Source of the DNA: a virus
IMG/VR virus record: IMGVR_UViG_3300021599_002318
Location: 1-64,000 of that record
Length of the DNA: 64,000 nucleotides
Reading direction: 5' to 3' (one strand)
Each line of letters begins with the position of its first letter. The first letter of the stretch is position 1. Under the pieces are notes generated by a model. That model ran no database searches. It saw only the letters and a program-made list of their open reading frames with translations, and had not been told where the DNA came from. Positions 15,965 through 23,649 of this stretch are shown one piece after another. The position numbers and the translations under genes are program-made.

Positions 15965-16657
15965 ATGAGATTTATTTTAAAAGAATCACAATTGGGTTTT
16001 TTATTAGAACAAATATCCTATGACCCAAATGTTGAAATCATACAAAAGTATCTGATAAAAAAGGGGTATGATTTGGGTAAGTATGGTCCAAACAAAGATG
16101 GAGTGGATGGTAAGTTAGGACCTTTGACAAGAGGTGCGATGGAACAAGAGTTTGGTTTGAAAATTGTGAGAAAAGGTTCCTCATCACAAAAAACATCTGG
16201 TGAGTATGATGCAATTTTAGTTGGGGGGTTAGATAATAGGTCTGGTGACTTAAATATAGATTCACAAGTAAGTTTATTGAAACAGGGGATTGGAACTGAA
16301 AAGAATGTTAAAGGTTTTAGGTTTAACACACCATCCTCTACAATTATAGATTTTATCAATAAAAACCCAGGAATCCCGATTTATCTTTTCAGTGCGGGAT
16401 GCAGGAAATCTAATGAGATTTCAAATGTCTTGGGTCAAAATAAAAATAACTTGTTCATCATTGAGCCATATGCTGCTGGAAGTGAAACGAAAAATAATGT
16501 AAGAAATGCTGTGAACAACGGAGTTCCTGCTTCAAATGTTTTTGTTGGAAACTCAGTCGGGAGAGGACAAGGGATTGTGATTGGGGCGAGTTCATCCAAG
16601 TCAGACTCTCATTGGAATGCACTTAAAACTGTGGGTTCAATGACTAAAAATAATTAA
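15965..16657 (+). CDS. peptidoglycan-binding-domain protein with unknown C-terminal domain
   Basis: 230 residues. Residues about 18-65 fit a PG_binding_1 repeat: VEIIQKYLIKKGYDLGKYG, then GVDGKLGPLTRGAMEQEFG. This binds cell-wall peptides in endolysins and amidases. The C-terminal 150 residues (from about YDAILVGGLDN) look like an alpha/beta domain with strand-loop patterns such as IYLFSAGC and NVFVGNSVGRGQG. I cannot assign it to a known lysin class. It lies two bases after the gp14-like gene and one base before the gp15-like gene, so it is part of the neck operon. It may be a virion-associated or lysis enzyme; no signal peptide. Confidence 0.7.
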   Translation: MRFILKESQLGFLLEQISYDPNVEIIQKYLIKKGYDLGKYGPNKDGVDGKLGPLTRGAMEQEFGLKIVRKGSSSQKTSGEYDAILVGGLDNRSGDLNIDSQVSLLKQGIGTEKNVKGFRFNTPSSTIIDFINKNPGIPIYLFSAGCRKSNEISNVLGQNKNNLFIIEPYAAGSETKNNVRNAVNNGVPASNVFVGNSVGRGQGIVIGASSSKSDSHWNALKTVGSMTKNN

Positions 16658-16658
16658 T

Positions 16659-17699
16659 ATGCCATTACCAAAACAAGTCATACCAACTTTACCATTAGTT
16701 CCCAAGAAGACTCTTTCTGCAAGGAGGGAGCAACTCTTAGAATATATTAATAAGGATGGGACTTATCTTCCTAAATCAGTATTACATGCGGATTTGGACA
16801 GAGGTATGTTGGACTTTGTAAAAAACGATTTGAAGGTTGTTACTGGAGGTAAAACTGTTCCGATGATTGACATACTATTGACAACACAAAATTGGAGTCA
16901 GTATGTTGAAACTGCAACATTTGTTAACTTAGATTATAATGTCGAACCTCCATTCGTTACTGTTGTGAGAAATCCTGAGGTGAAATACGGAACCAATCCA
17001 TCTTTACAATACACAATACCAAACAGAAAACAATTTTATTATGCATCTGTTCCGACTTGGAATGGTAACGAACAAGGTATGGACATATATACAATTCCAC
17101 AACCAGTTCCTGTTGATATTAATTATAGTGTGAAGATTGTGTGTAACAGAATGAGAGAATTGAATCAGTTAAATAAAATTACACTTCAGAAGTTTTCTTC
17201 GCGTCAAGCCTATACCTTCATAAAAGGGCAGTATGTTCCGATAATTATGAACAATATTTCAGATGAATCACAAATGACATTGGAGTCAAGGAAGTATTAT
17301 GTTCAATCATATGATTTTACAATGTTGGGTTACTTGATTGATGAGGAGGAGTTTCAGGTGAAACCAGCCATTGCTCGCGTCGCTCAAGTTGTGGAACTTG
17401 ACACATCTACGATTAGTAAAAGAAGAAGGAAGTTTCCTGAAAATCCTGACGAGTTTTTGTCAAATTTTCAATACGTGGTTGGTAATGACTCTTTGTCTGA
17501 GTTCATTGATTTCACTGCAGATATGACTTGGGTTGGTTCTGAGAACATCTCTAATTTTGATGTCTTTATTAATGGAGATTATTTCGGTTCGAATGTTAAT
17601 AAAATACAAATAACAACCAACGACATTCTTACAATATCCGTAATGAAACAAGACAACCTGAAAGAAGGTTCTATAAAGTTTGATAGTAAGTTGGTTTAG
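16659..17699 (+). CDS. tail terminator/completion protein, T4 gp15-like
   Basis: 346 residues (T4 gp15 is 272). gp15 caps the tail tube and sheath and joins tail to neck. The central region PVPVDINYSVKIVCNRMRELNQL, then KFSSRQAYTFIKGQYVPIIM, then SYDFTMLGYLIDEEEF, has the same order as T4 gp15: an Ile-Tyr-Glu-Leu strand, a multi-helix region and a V-N-G-W-M-Y-P strand. Its location just before the sheath gene agrees. The C-terminal 90 residues (from about 255) are an extra domain. Moderately confident. Confidence 0.65.
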   Translation: MPLPKQVIPTLPLVPKKTLSARREQLLEYINKDGTYLPKSVLHADLDRGMLDFVKNDLKVVTGGKTVPMIDILLTTQNWSQYVETATFVNLDYNVEPPFVTVVRNPEVKYGTNPSLQYTIPNRKQFYYASVPTWNGNEQGMDIYTIPQPVPVDINYSVKIVCNRMRELNQLNKITLQKFSSRQAYTFIKGQYVPIIMNNISDESQMTLESRKYYVQSYDFTMLGYLIDEEEFQVKPAIARVAQVVELDTSTISKRRRKFPENPDEFLSNFQYVVGNDSLSEFIDFTADMTWVGSENISNFDVFINGDYFGSNVNKIQITTNDILTISVMKQDNLKEGSIKFDSKLV

Positions 17700-17890
17700 T
17701 CCTCCCCATACAAATCTTTCTTTTCTTTACACTTCTCTAATATTAAATTTTCTAAGAATTTATAAATCTTTATCCCCCTTTTATCACAGTATTTTTTCAA
17801 TACCTCGTGAACCTCAGGTGCTATCTTTATATTCTTTATTTCTTTCTTTTTATTCATAGGTAGAAAAAAGGTAGAATTTATTCTCACCAT
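17696..17890 (-). CDS. ribbon-helix-helix DNA-binding protein
   Basis: 64 residues, or 53 if translation begins at the second ATG (17857). The core NIKIAPEVHEVLKKYCDKRG, then KIYKFLENLILEK, has the strand-helix-helix pattern of Arc/MetJ-type repressors: a beta strand entering the DNA groove, helix, turn, helix. It is on the minus strand, overlaps the 3' end of gp15 by four bases and starts 86 bases from the divergent sheath gene. It could repress the sheath promoter or its own. Its small size and lone orientation make it the only regulator I can identify here. Confidence 0.65.
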   Translation of the reverse strand: MVRINSTFFLPMNKKKEIKNIKIAPEVHEVLKKYCDKRGIKIYKFLENLILEKCKEKKDLYGED

Positions 17891-17936
17891 TTACAAATAG
17901 ATATTCAAAAGTCAAGTTTTTTCATTCAGATTAGAA

Positions 17937-17943
17937 TATTTAT
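17937..17943 (+). promoter_or_regulatory. late-type motif TATTTAT
   Basis: It lies 33 bases before the sheath ATG, in the divergent spacer with the ribbon-helix-helix gene. Confidence 0.55.
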
Positions 17944-17976
17944 CATTAAAATAAATCTGCATAGAATAATTTAATA

Positions 17977-20900
17977 ATGGCAACAGCACAAGCAAATCAA
18001 AAAGTTTATGTTTCACCTGGTGTTTATACCTCTGAAACGGATTTATCATTCGTGGCTCAGAGTGTGGGTGTTACTACGTTAGGTTTAGTTGGGGAAACAA
18101 TTAAGGGTCCCGCATTTGAACCGATTTTTATAACGAACTACGATGAATTTCAGGCATATTTCGGGGGGTCCGAGCCTGTAAAATTTGTTAATACACAAAT
18201 CCCTAAATATGAAGCGGCTTACATTGCCAAATCTTACTTACAACAATCTAATCAATTGTTCGTAACAAGAATCCTTGGTCTTTCAGGATACGACGCAGGT
18301 CCGTCTTGGAGTATCAAAGTTGTTGCTAATGTTGACCCAACTACGGTTGGTTTCAATCCTGCAACAGCTACCCCTTGGGTGGTAAACTTTACAGGAAGTT
18401 CGACAGGGAATACAATTTCTTTTCTTAATTCATTCCCTTCACAAATTAACAATTCGTTGACTTCACTTTATAGAATGAGTGACGGAAGCACATCTAATAT
18501 CCAATCCGATATTTTAGGGTTTGTGAAAGATGTTCTAACAACAAATTCATTGTCTTCAACAACTGCAAATGTATATGGTGCAATTCCAGAAAGTGACTAT
18601 TATAGTTTGTCTACAGGACGTAACTTAGTCAACGTATATAATTGTGATAATATAAATTATCCTCTTAATGATTTAACAAGTGGTTTGAATGATTCTTGGT
18701 TCTATGCAAACTTTAACAACTATTCCAATGATAACTATTCAGGTTATTCTATGGACTATATTGTTTCATCAATAGCAACAGGAGCTTCTAATAGTTTCTC
18801 GGGTAGTATTTCTGGTAATGTATATACATGGTCAGGAACTGCTTTCAGTGAATATAATAACATGGTTGTAGCGACAATCCGTTCAAGAGGTATATCACTT
18901 TTTGAAAATAGTGCAGCAAGTAATGCTCACGGTCCAATTTACGAGGTAAACTCGGGTGGAACTGTTTCAGGATTGAGTGCATTAACTATGGTTTGTTCGG
19001 GACAATACTCAGGGGTTACAATTAATCCTTACGAAACCTTCTTGTTATCAGGTATAACGAAAGATAATGATAATTTCAGTTTTGAAGTTTCATTGTCGGC
19101 ACTTTCTTCTAAGTTTATAACTAAAGTATTAGGGACGGACAATTTCGGAAAATCTAGACAGGAGGTTCCTGTATTCGTTGAGGAAGTTTATCCAGCTTCT
19201 TTGGCTTATGCTTATAATCAAAGTTATATCCGTGGATTAGATTGTCAGTTGATTGGTTTACCTGGAGCAAGAACAGAAGACCCAAGTTCAATTGCTTATA
19301 ACGTAGAAAAATATCAATCACCTATGACACCATTCTTGGTTTCAGAGTTGAGAGGTAATAAAGTTTATAAATTATTCAGATTCATATCAATCTCTGATGG
19401 AGATGCAGCTAACGTTGAAGTAAAAGTTTCAATCGCGAACTTGTCTTTTAACAACATGACATTTGATGTTTTAGTTAGAAATTTCTTTGACACCGATGCG
19501 AACCCTGTTGTGATTGAGAAATTCACAAATTGCACTATGGACCCAGCTTCAAATAACTTTGTGGCTAAAAAGATTGGTTCTTCTAATGGTGAGTTTGCTT
19601 TAATATCAAAATATGTGATGGTTGAAATGTCTGAAGAGGCACCAATAGATGCACTTCCTTGTGGATTCTACGGATACACTCAAAGAGAATATGCATCTGT
19701 TAGTAATCCATCTCCTGTTCCAAAGTTCAAAACAAAATACTACTTCCCTGGTGAAGTTATCTATAACCCACCTTTCGGTGCAGCAACTGGAGGTGATAAT
19801 TTAGTCGAGTCACCTGGTGATATAGTGAGAAGAAGTTACTTAGGTTTTTCAACTCAGTTCGGAATTGACGAATCATTCCTTTCTTATAAAGGTAAACAAA
19901 ATCCACCTTCTTGGGTCATTGCTCCAATCCCTGTCGAGGGTGCTACTTGGAACTACTTAAGTAAAGGTTTCCATATGGACTCAGGTGCAACTGTAGTTAC
20001 TATTGGTAATGTTTATCAAACAAGTGGAACACCGGCATTTGAGTGTGGGGTTGCTGATTTCAGATTTGACCCAGAAACACAAGAAAATCCTTACTACTTT
20101 ATCTACTCAAGAAAATACACAGTATGTTTCGCTGGTGGGTTTGATGGTTGGGACATTTATAGAGAATATAGAACAAACCAAGATAGATTCCAATTGGGAG
20201 CATCAGGTTACTTGGCGGGTGCATCTGCATCATCAAGATATCCTTCAGCAACTGGTCAAGGTTTATTTAAGAGAATTGTGGTTGAAAACAATACACAAGA
20301 TTTTGCTAACACTGACTATTATGCTTATCTATTAGGTATTCTTACGTTCAGAAATCCTGAAGCTACTAATATCAATGTATTTGCAACTTCAAGTATCGAT
20401 TATTACAATAACTCAAACCTTGTTGAAGAAGCTATCGACATGATTCAGTTCCAAAGGGCTGATTCTGTTTATATAGCAACGACACCAGATTATAACATGT
20501 ATACTCCTGATGGAACAAACTCTTTGGATATTATTTATCCTCAGGAAGCGGTTGATAACTTAGATAACACAGGAATTGATTCTAACTATACATCTACTTA
20601 CTATCCTTGGATTTTGGTGAGAGATACAGTAAACAATACACAGATTTACTTACCACCAACAGGTGAAGTTTGTAGAAATTTAGCTCTTACAGATAACATA
20701 TCCTTCCCATGGTTCGCGTCAGCGGGTTACACAAGAGGTCTTGTAAATTCAATAAAGGCAAGATTGAAGTTGACTCAAGAGGATAGAGATACTCTTTATC
20801 AAGGAAGAATCAACCCTATTGCAACTTTTGCGGACGTTGGAACTGTAATTTGGGGTAACAAAACCCTACAGGTTGCGGATACCGCTCTAAACAGACTTAA

Positions 20901-21201
20901 CGTAAGAAGATTGTTACTTCAGGCTCGTAAGTTAATTTCAGCGGTGGCTGTAAGATTACTGTTCGAACAGAACGACCAAGTAGTAAGACAACAATTCTTG
21001 GATAGTGTGAACCCAATCCTTGATTCAATTAGAAGAGATAGAGGTCTATATGATTTCCGTGTGACAGTATCTTCTTCACCTGAAGATTTAGACAGAAACA
21101 CATTAACAGGAAAGATTTACTTAAAACCAACGAAGGCTCTCGAATTCATAGATATTGAATTCTTTATTACACCAACAGGAGCTTCGTTCGAAAATATCTA
21201 A
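17977..21201 (+). CDS. 18: tail sheath protein, T4 gp18-like
   Basis: 1074 residues. The contractile sheath subunit. The N-terminus VYVSPGVYTSETDLS followed by VGETIKGPAFEPIF is the classic sheath opening. The C-terminal 200 residues (LTQEDRDTLYQGRINPIA, W-G-N-K-T-L, NVRRLLLQARKLI, FFITPTGASFENI) are the conserved sheath core and exchange arms. T4 gp18 has 659 residues, so about 400 extra residues lie in the variable outer domains (roughly 100-750) and would decorate the tail surface. It is a single-gene unit with its own late-type motif and a strong terminator. Confidence 0.97.
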   Translation: MATAQANQKVYVSPGVYTSETDLSFVAQSVGVTTLGLVGETIKGPAFEPIFITNYDEFQAYFGGSEPVKFVNTQIPKYEAAYIAKSYLQQSNQLFVTRILGLSGYDAGPSWSIKVVANVDPTTVGFNPATATPWVVNFTGSSTGNTISFLNSFPSQINNSLTSLYRMSDGSTSNIQSDILGFVKDVLTTNSLSSTTANVYGAIPESDYYSLSTGRNLVNVYNCDNINYPLNDLTSGLNDSWFYANFNNYSNDNYSGYSMDYIVSSIATGASNSFSGSISGNVYTWSGTAFSEYNNMVVATIRSRGISLFENSAASNAHGPIYEVNSGGTVSGLSALTMVCSGQYSGVTINPYETFLLSGITKDNDNFSFEVSLSALSSKFITKVLGTDNFGKSRQEVPVFVEEVYPASLAYAYNQSYIRGLDCQLIGLPGARTEDPSSIAYNVEKYQSPMTPFLVSELRGNKVYKLFRFISISDGDAANVEVKVSIANLSFNNMTFDVLVRNFFDTDANPVVIEKFTNCTMDPASNNFVAKKIGSSNGEFALISKYVMVEMSEEAPIDALPCGFYGYTQREYASVSNPSPVPKFKTKYYFPGEVIYNPPFGAATGGDNLVESPGDIVRRSYLGFSTQFGIDESFLSYKGKQNPPSWVIAPIPVEGATWNYLSKGFHMDSGATVVTIGNVYQTSGTPAFECGVADFRFDPETQENPYYFIYSRKYTVCFAGGFDGWDIYREYRTNQDRFQLGASGYLAGASASSRYPSATGQGLFKRIVVENNTQDFANTDYYAYLLGILTFRNPEATNINVFATSSIDYYNNSNLVEEAIDMIQFQRADSVYIATTPDYNMYTPDGTNSLDIIYPQEAVDNLDNTGIDSNYTSTYYPWILVRDTVNNTQIYLPPTGEVCRNLALTDNISFPWFASAGYTRGLVNSIKARLKLTQEDRDTLYQGRINPIATFADVGTVIWGNKTLQVADTALNRLNVRRLLLQARKLISAVAVRLLFEQNDQVVRQQFLDSVNPILDSIRRDRGLYDFRVTVSSSPEDLDRNTLTGKIYLKPTKALEFIDIEFFITPTGASFENI

Positions 21202-21208
21202 TAAAAAC

Positions 21209-21234
21209 GGGGGGACAAAATCCCCCCATTTTTT
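21209..21234 (+). terminator. intrinsic terminator after the sheath gene
   Basis: GGGGGGA (21209-21215) pairs with TCCCCCC (21221-21227) around CAAAA, followed by six T. It is the most GC-rich stem in the window. Confidence 0.93.
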
Positions 21235-21245
21235 AGCCATACTAA

Positions 21246-22076
21246 ATGAGAAAAGAGATTACAGAAGGTTTCAAAGACGAGAAAACCCCGGATTTAAAAT
21301 ATTACGCTTTCGACTGGGATGACAATATTGTGCACATGCCGACAAAGATAATTCTGAAAGATTCAGACGGAGAAGAGGTAGGTATGTCAACCGAAGATTT
21401 TGCAGAATACCGACACATTGTAGGAAAAGAAGATTTTGAATATAACGGACATAAGATTGTTGGGTTCGGTGACAATCCGTTTAGAAACTTTCGAACTGAA
21501 GGAGACAAAGACTTTTTGATTGATTCTATGCAAGCAAAGAAGGGACCAGCTTTTGATGACTTTAGAGAAGCAATAAATAATGGTTCAATATTTGCAATAA
21601 TCACTGCAAGGGGTCATAATCCCGAAACCCTGAAACAATCCGTCTACAATTATATTGTAAATGATTTCGGCGGGATATCCAAAGATGAACTAATCAAAAA
21701 TTTAAAAAAATATAGGAACTTTACAGGTGAAGAAGATTTATCTGATAAAGAACTTATCGACCTTTATTTGGATTTAAACAAATACCATCCCGTTTCTTTT
21801 GGAGATGAGTCGGGTGCCACAAATCCCGAGGAGGCGAAGGTTAGAGCGATGAATGATTTTGTGGACTACATTAAGAATATGGCAGCATTACTTAATAAAA
21901 GAGCATGGTTAAAAAACGACATAGGAAACAAATTTACACCATCTAAACCATCAATTGGTTTTTCAGACGATGACCCAAGAAATGTAGAAGTAATGAGAAA
22001 AGCCTTTAAAGATAAACCAGATAATTTAGTTAAAACATATTCTACTGCTGGAGGAACTAAGAAGGAAGTGCAATAA
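21246..22076 (+). CDS. HAD-superfamily phosphatase-like protein
   Basis: 276 residues. Motif I is FDWDDNIVHMPT, with nucleophile Asp23 and acid Asp25. Motif II is IITARG at about residues 118-123, and GFSDDDPRNVEVM at about 238-250 supplies the metal-binding acids. The layout resembles the polynucleotide phosphatase type of HAD enzymes, and a 3'-phosphatase in nucleic-acid repair is one option; the substrate is not shown by the sequence. It lies between the sheath and tube genes, right after the sheath terminator, so it needs a promoter of its own or read-through. Confidence 0.8.
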   Translation: MRKEITEGFKDEKTPDLKYYAFDWDDNIVHMPTKIILKDSDGEEVGMSTEDFAEYRHIVGKEDFEYNGHKIVGFGDNPFRNFRTEGDKDFLIDSMQAKKGPAFDDFREAINNGSIFAIITARGHNPETLKQSVYNYIVNDFGGISKDELIKNLKKYRNFTGEEDLSDKELIDLYLDLNKYHPVSFGDESGATNPEEAKVRAMNDFVDYIKNMAALLNKRAWLKNDIGNKFTPSKPSIGFSDDDPRNVEVMRKAFKDKPDNLVKTYSTAGGTKKEVQ

Positions 22077-22127
22077 GAATACTTTTTTTAAAAATTAAAG
22101 TAAAGAGAAATATTTTCTAACAGACTA

Positions 22128-22134
22128 TATTTAT
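22128..22134 (+). promoter_or_regulatory. late-type motif TATTTAT
   Basis: It lies 34 bases before the tube-gene ATG. The 92-base spacer is otherwise AT-rich with no hairpin. Confidence 0.55.
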
Positions 22135-22168
22135 AACATATAAACACTGAAAACAAAAAATTAATTAT

Positions 22169-22657
22169 ATGGCTGATTTACTGATGAAAATGCCCATACC
22201 TTACGAACCGAAACGTCAGAATCGATTCATTCTAAGGTTTCCGTCAAGTTTAGGTATTAATGAGTGGTTCGTGGAGTCTGCTTCAAGACCATCTATCAAG
22301 ATAAACTCAACTGAAATTCAATTCTTAAACACTTCAACATTTGTTGCAGGTAGATTTAACTGGGATGAAATTCAGGTAAAATTTAGAGACCCAATTGGTC
22401 CTTCAGCTGCACAAGCACTTATGGAATGGGTTCGTCTACACGCTGAGTCGGTAACAGGTCGTATGGGTTACGCAGCGGGTTATAAAAAAGATATTGACCT
22501 TGAGATGTTGGACCCAACAGGGGTGGTGGTAGAAAAATGGATTCTCTATGGAACCTTCCTAACAAGTGCAAACTTCGGAAGTCTGTCTTACAGTCAGGAC
22601 GCTCTTGCAGATATTACTTGTGGATTGAGAATGGATAGATGTGTGTTAGTTTACTAA
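22169..22657 (+). CDS. 19: tail tube protein, T4 gp19-like
   Basis: 162 residues, the same length as T4 gp19 (163). Subunit of the inner tail tube. RQNRFILRFPSSLGINEWFVESASRPS, NTSTFVAGRFNWDEIQVKFRDPIGPS and the final SQDALADITCGLRMDRCVL are the strand patterns of gp19-family tube proteins. It follows the sheath unit and precedes the tail chaperone, the expected order for a contractile tail. Flanked by a late-type motif and a terminator, so it can be expressed at high level alone. Confidence 0.95.
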   Translation: MADLLMKMPIPYEPKRQNRFILRFPSSLGINEWFVESASRPSIKINSTEIQFLNTSTFVAGRFNWDEIQVKFRDPIGPSAAQALMEWVRLHAESVTGRMGYAAGYKKDIDLEMLDPTGVVVEKWILYGTFLTSANFGSLSYSQDALADITCGLRMDRCVLVY

Positions 22658-22691
22658 TACTCTTTATAAAAAATCGTTTCTAATTATATTT

Positions 22692-22727
22692 AACCGTAGA
22701 CATAAACTCTACGGTTATTTTTTTTTT
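22692..22727 (+). terminator. intrinsic terminator abutting the next start codon
   Basis: AACCGTAGA (22692-22700) pairs with TCTACGGTT (22708-22716), then a run of ten T up to 22727. The ATG of the chaperone gene begins at the very next base, so the chaperone can only be read by read-through or from a promoter within the tube gene. Confidence 0.9.
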
Positions 22728-23477
22728 ATGGATGAACAAACAAGAAATTATGCACAGAGTAATTTAACATTACCTCACGATATCGTGCCCTTACCATCTG
22801 AAGGGGTATTTTACAAGAATAAAAAGAAATCTGTGAAGGTTGGTTATCTGACCGCAGCTGATGAAAACATTCTTATGGCTGGTGGATTGGATATTACCAC
22901 TAATCTTTTGAGAAATAAATTATACGAACCTGACATGAGGATTGATGATTTATTGGAAGGAGATGTGGAAGCTATTTTAGTATTTTTAAGAAACACAGGT
23001 TTTGGACCAGAGATGAACTTAAACCTTACCGACCCACAAACCAAAAAGACTTTTCCTGCGACAATTGTATTGGACGAATTGAATGTAAATAAAGGACAAA
23101 AACCAAATGAAGACGGAACTTTTATCACTACTTTACCAAAATCAAATTCAACAGTCAAACTCAAACCTATTACATATGGTGAGATAAACGAAATACAAAA
23201 AATCATAGATACATATCCCCAAGGGAGAGTTGCACCAAAAGTTACTCTCAGGCTTAATAAAGAAATTGTTGAGGTAAATGGAACTAGTGACAGAGCGGAA
23301 ATTGCCAAGTTTGTAGAACAAATGCCAATTATGGACTCCAAGTATATTCGTAAGTTCATGGATGAAAATGAACCTAAATTGGATTTGAGAAGAGAAGTAA
23401 TAGCCCCATCAGGAGAAAGACTAACAGTCAACGTTGGTTTTGGGGTTGAATTTTTTCGCCCTTTCTTCGGATTATAG
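22728..23477 (+). CDS. tail/baseplate assembly protein (T4 gp26/gp51-type chaperone)
   Basis: 249 residues. The opening LPHDIVPLPSEGVFYKNKKKSV, then LTAADENILMAGG and DDLLEGDVEAILVFLRNTGFG, is the pattern of the T4-type baseplate-assembly family (gp26/gp51, Pfam PF12322 type). Its position between tube and tape measure is that of tail-assembly chaperones in most tailed phages. The normal product ends VEFFRPFFGL at TAG 23475-23477. A slippery TTT TTT CGC C at 23451-23460 could send some ribosomes +1 to add 50 residues, as described for the next feature. It should act in tail assembly and not be in the virion. Confidence 0.8.
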   Translation: MDEQTRNYAQSNLTLPHDIVPLPSEGVFYKNKKKSVKVGYLTAADENILMAGGLDITTNLLRNKLYEPDMRIDDLLEGDVEAILVFLRNTGFGPEMNLNLTDPQTKKTFPATIVLDELNVNKGQKPNEDGTFITTLPKSNSTVKLKPITYGEINEIQKIIDTYPQGRVAPKVTLRLNKEIVEVNGTSDRAEIAKFVEQMPIMDSKYIRKFMDENEPKLDLRREVIAPSGERLTVNVGFGVEFFRPFFGL

Positions 23478-23610
23478 GAAAGGTCAAATTGATGAATTCT
23501 ATTATTTGAATAGATTGTTGAATATAAGTTGGACCGATTTTGAAAAAATGCCTCTTTTTGTGAGAAGATATATTTTGGATAAATGGGTTGAAGAAAATCA
23601 AAAGGACTGA
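23458..23610 (+). CDS. +1-frame extension of the tail-assembly chaperone
   Basis: A 50-codon open stretch in the +1 frame. It starts ALSSDYRKGQIDEFYYLNR, contains ISWTDFEKMPLFVRRY and ends EENQKD at TGA 23608-23610. It has no ATG of its own apart from a late one at 23554, only 18 codons from the stop. Upstream it is open back to a TAA at 23422-23424, overlapping the chaperone gene across TTT TTT CGC. Slippage of tRNA-Phe from TTT to TTC (23455-23457) yields a 293-residue fusion. The residue pattern (aromatic-rich, Leu-x-x-x-W-x-x-F-E-x-M-P) suits the C-terminal T domain of chaperones. The stop lies in the terminator stem, so the unit ends here. Translation from TTG 23446 is the alternative. 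Confidence 0.6.
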   Translation, partial: ALSSDYRKGQIDEFYYLNRLLNISWTDFEKMPLFVRRYILDKWVEENQKD

Positions 23611-23625
23611 AAAATCAGTCCTTTT
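23600..23625 (+). terminator. intrinsic terminator at the end of the chaperone unit
   Basis: An 11-base stem, AAAAGGACTGA (23600-23610) with TCAGTCCTTTT (23615-23625), closes an AAAA loop. It contains the TGA of the +1-frame extension. The T tract is short. Confidence 0.75.
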
Positions 23626-23626
23626 G

Positions 23627-23633
23627 TATTTAT
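23627..23633 (+). promoter_or_regulatory. late-type motif TATTTAT
   Basis: It lies directly after the chaperone terminator, 16 bases before the tape-measure ATG. Confidence 0.55.
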
Positions 23634-23649
23634 ATAATATTACTAAATT

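Noticed and set aside
22844-23431. 195-residue open frame on the minus strand opposite the tail-assembly chaperone
   Set aside because: It lies wholly inside a well-supported gene, has a low-complexity Ser/Ile/Leu make-up and no promoter or family motif; a shadow frame.
23451-23520. -1 frameshift at the T-rich site in the chaperone gene
   Set aside because: The -1 frame closes after 17 codons at TGA with no protein-like sequence, whereas the +1 frame gives a 50-residue plausible domain.
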